Source of the DNA: Microbotryum silenes-acaulis
Taxonomy: Eukaryota; Basidiomycota; Microbotryomycetes; Microbotryales; Microbotryaceae
Length of the DNA: 64,000 nt
Assembly: GCA_003665825.1 (NCBI GenBank)
Contig: QPFY01000020.1
Span: forward strand, 248,001-312,000
Reading direction: 5' to 3'
In this document: positions 61,985 to 64,000 of the stretch, piece after piece
Layout: every line of letters starts with the position of its first letter
Position numbering within the stretch: position 1 is the first letter of the stretch
Notes under the pieces: model-generated
Seen by the model: the letters and a program-made list of their open reading frames with translations, nothing else
What the model was told of the DNA's origin: nothing
The model's database searches: none
Position numbers and translations under genes: made by a program

Positions 61985-64000
61985 TCACTGCAAAAGGAAA
62001 TTCCCCACAATAGCCGAAGGGATCGCATAACTATCCCTGCGGATCGTAAACGAGAAACAACACTGTGGGAATCCCGAAATTGGAGCATCAGCATCTCAAG
62101 TTCAATTTGATTTTTGACGCAGTAAGCAGTAAGGGGTGGTACTCACCGAAATCATGGCGTCCTTTCTCAACTTGGCTTTATCGACGCCGGCTTTCTTCTT
62201 CTTCCTTTTGAGAATCGATTGGTTGACCAAGACGCAACTAGTCAAGACGGCTTTTTGACCAGCGTCGAAAGCGATCTGTAGCGATCCATAAAGAAAAAAT
62301 CTCAGTAAATCCAAATCCAGCCACCCTAATTTCACCAAGCCCGAACGCCCCACTCACATTCCCATACTTCTCCCAATAATTGACCGCGCTCTCCTCGGCC
62401 ATCAATTCATAAATCGCCAGCTTGCCCCCTTGTAGATGCTCAATCGGGACCCCGACCAAAGCGGCAAATTCCTTATTGCCTTTATAAATTTCGCCCGTTC
62501 GTCGCCAGAGACAGGAGGGGATGCCCATCGAGGAAAACACGCGGTCGTAGTCGAGGAGGAGGCGCTCGAAGGCCTCTTCGATGAAAACGAGGTCAAGGTC
62601 CGTTAGGCCCGAGGCGATGGCCTGTGAGGCAAAATGAGAAGGTCATTACTTTGAACAAATGAAAGGGCTTCGTAGGGAGTGGATGTGTTACCCTGAACGC
62701 CGGTCGGAATTCTGAAAGGGTCTGCAACGTCCTCTGTCGCGAGCTCTGCGACATGCTGATCGAGAAAACAAAAGCGGATAAGCACGACGTAACCCACTCT
62801 TCGTAAATACATCAGACCCAAGCTCACTTATCCGCCATCCACCTCATCAACCTCGTATACCCCGCAACATGGTTATAAGGTCTCAACAAGCCCGCCTCGA
62901 ACTTGGCGTGAATAACTCGCGCCAACCGATCCGACCTTGAGCCGTCTTTTTGATCAGCCGCGGTAAGGAGGAAGCGTTCGGTTCTGTGCGTCACCACGCC
63001 TCAGAACGTGATCAGCGATCTGAAGTGTTGCCTTCCTGCGCAGAAATGACCCACTTATTGATAGGACTACCGGGTACGCTCGGACCTGCACTTCGGTTAT
63101 TGGATGGAGGTTCCGTTCCCGCGGCGTTCGGTTCGCCTTCCAAACCCGTCTTGGTGTTCGTCGGAAGACCATCCAGATCGAGTTGGGGTATCGGTTGAGA
63201 CATCTGTTGCGATTGCTGCTGCGCTTGCTGCTGCGCCGAGTTGGGAGTCGGGGCGAGCGGTTCGGAGAGGGCAAAGGGGGAGTCGTTGAGGGACTGCAGG
63301 AAATCACTGTGGGTTGTTAAAAGGGAGATTGAGGGTTAGTATACGCATATGAAGCATCTTCACTTGATTCTTCTTGCTCACCTCAGACCAAGTCCTTGGA
63401 AATCTCCATTCTCCGTCGACATGTCGAGACCTAACCCGGCACCCATCCCTTCTCGATCGCTTGCCAGGTCGAGCTGAACAGACATCTCAAGTCTGGTTAG
63501 CTTCTACAGCTTCCAGGACCAATTCGCAAGTACGACTAACCATAGCGAGGTTAAAATTGTTGTTGAGCAAGGGAGGAAAGCCAGACAAGGTCGATTGCGG
63601 ACCGAAATTGACGAGCGGCGAAGTCGGCGCCATCGAACTCGTCGGATAGGGATTGGGTGGGATCACTCTTGTGAACTGCGGTGATGGACTCGGGTTGGGT
63701 AAGGAAGGCAGAGGCCCCAAGTTGGCGAGGGAGGGCGTTGGTGCCGGTGCGGGGGAACCACTCGTAGCTCGAAGGGGACTTGAATCGTCGTGGAAGTGGG
63801 GGTGGCTATGCTGCGGTAGTGGTAATGAGCTACTACCCGCTTGACTCGATTGTTGTGCTTGTGCCTGGGCCTGGGCCTGAGCTTGCAGTTGTAACCCTTC
63901 ATCAATGCACAGATGGGCGATGTCCCTCTTGACGCAACGCGAGCAAGGCCGAGCGGCATCGCACGACATGTGCGAACGACGACAGAACTTGCATGCTTCG
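61985..64000 (-). CDS. Zn2Cys6-PAS transcription factor, Ert1/AcuK/Rds2 type (partial, 5' end outside window)
   Basis: Regulators of this family control gluconeogenesis and use of non-fermentable carbon. Minus-strand exons: beyond the edge to 63541, 63473-63382, 63306-63055, 62983-62828, 62755-62692, 62621-62358, 62275-62147, 62062-61985. The zinc cluster ACKFCRRSHMSC ... RPCSRCVKRDIAHLC sits at the window edge; RRSHMSC and KRDIAHLC are family hallmarks. Long Pro/Ser/Gln linkers follow, including an alternating Gln-Ala run. The C-terminal half has RFLLTAADQKDG, VIHAKFEAGLLRPYNHV, TLQTLSEFRPAFR and a PAS domain (RVFSSMGIPSCLWRRTGEIYKGNKEF). The end is FTIRRDSYAIPSAIVGNFL. Confidence 0.93.

Overview
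The window is nuclear DNA of a filamentous-fungus-type eukaryote, most likely a basidiomycete, and the codon use, very short introns (about 60 to 140 bases) and dense exon structure fit Pucciniomycotina (Microbotryomycetes-like yeasts). The evidence is direct: nearly every gene is split by GT-AG introns, and the protein set is fungal (Rpt6, Ppg1-type phosphatase, ChAPs/exomer protein, fungal complex I 21 kDa subunit, Ert1/AcuK-type Zn2Cys6-PAS regulator). The genus assignment is inference. All exon coordinates were derived by hand from splice signals, phase and family homology.

Layout. 1-18 kb is a housekeeping block: the end of an unknown gene, a heterotrimeric G-protein alpha subunit, an ACBD6-type acyl-CoA-binding/ankyrin protein, a membrane RING-H2 ubiquitin ligase, the proteasome ATPase RPT6, a sphingoid-base-phosphate phosphatase and a hexokinase. 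18.7-28.8 kb is an accessory island: a 3'-truncated LINE, a tandem pair of genes for signal-peptide-bearing ACBP-like proteins (A and B), a Copia element with identical 215-bp LTRs but an internally deleted coding region lying between A and B, and a second Copia-type element with identical 88-bp LTRs and a 5-bp target duplication, whose interior is a patchwork of alternately inverted gag and RT pieces and which sits in the promoter of gene B. 29-50.8 kb is again housekeeping: a large unknown protein, ChAPs, the complex I 21 kDa subunit, a Tuba/Gef1-like DH-BAR-SH3 GEF, an OsmC protein, a small membrane protein, a Ppg1 phosphatase and an SWS1/ZSWIM7-type SWIM protein. 50.8-54 kb and 56.1-58.1 kb are gene-poor and hold inverted repeats and a 22-bp periodic array. 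54-64 kb holds ELF1, a DUF2237 protein, an unrecognised gene with a kinase-like glycine loop, a TM-UBL-BAG co-chaperone and the Zn2Cys6-PAS regulator, which runs off the right edge.

Functionally the housekeeping genes are not a pathway cluster. Several pairs are divergent with short shared promoters (ChAPs/complex I, ELF1/DUF2237, PPG1/SWS1, OsmC/membrane protein). The island is the unusual part: three acyl-CoA-binding-domain proteins lie within 21 kb, two of them with secretion signals and with the usual CoA-phosphate lysine replaced, and two recent LTR-element insertions have reshaped their promoters. Gene-structure oddities include two GC-AG introns (RPT6, SWS1), a 9-nt and a 13-nt micro-exon (G alpha, ELF1) and a 21-nt last exon that supplies the C-terminal tail of the phosphatase.
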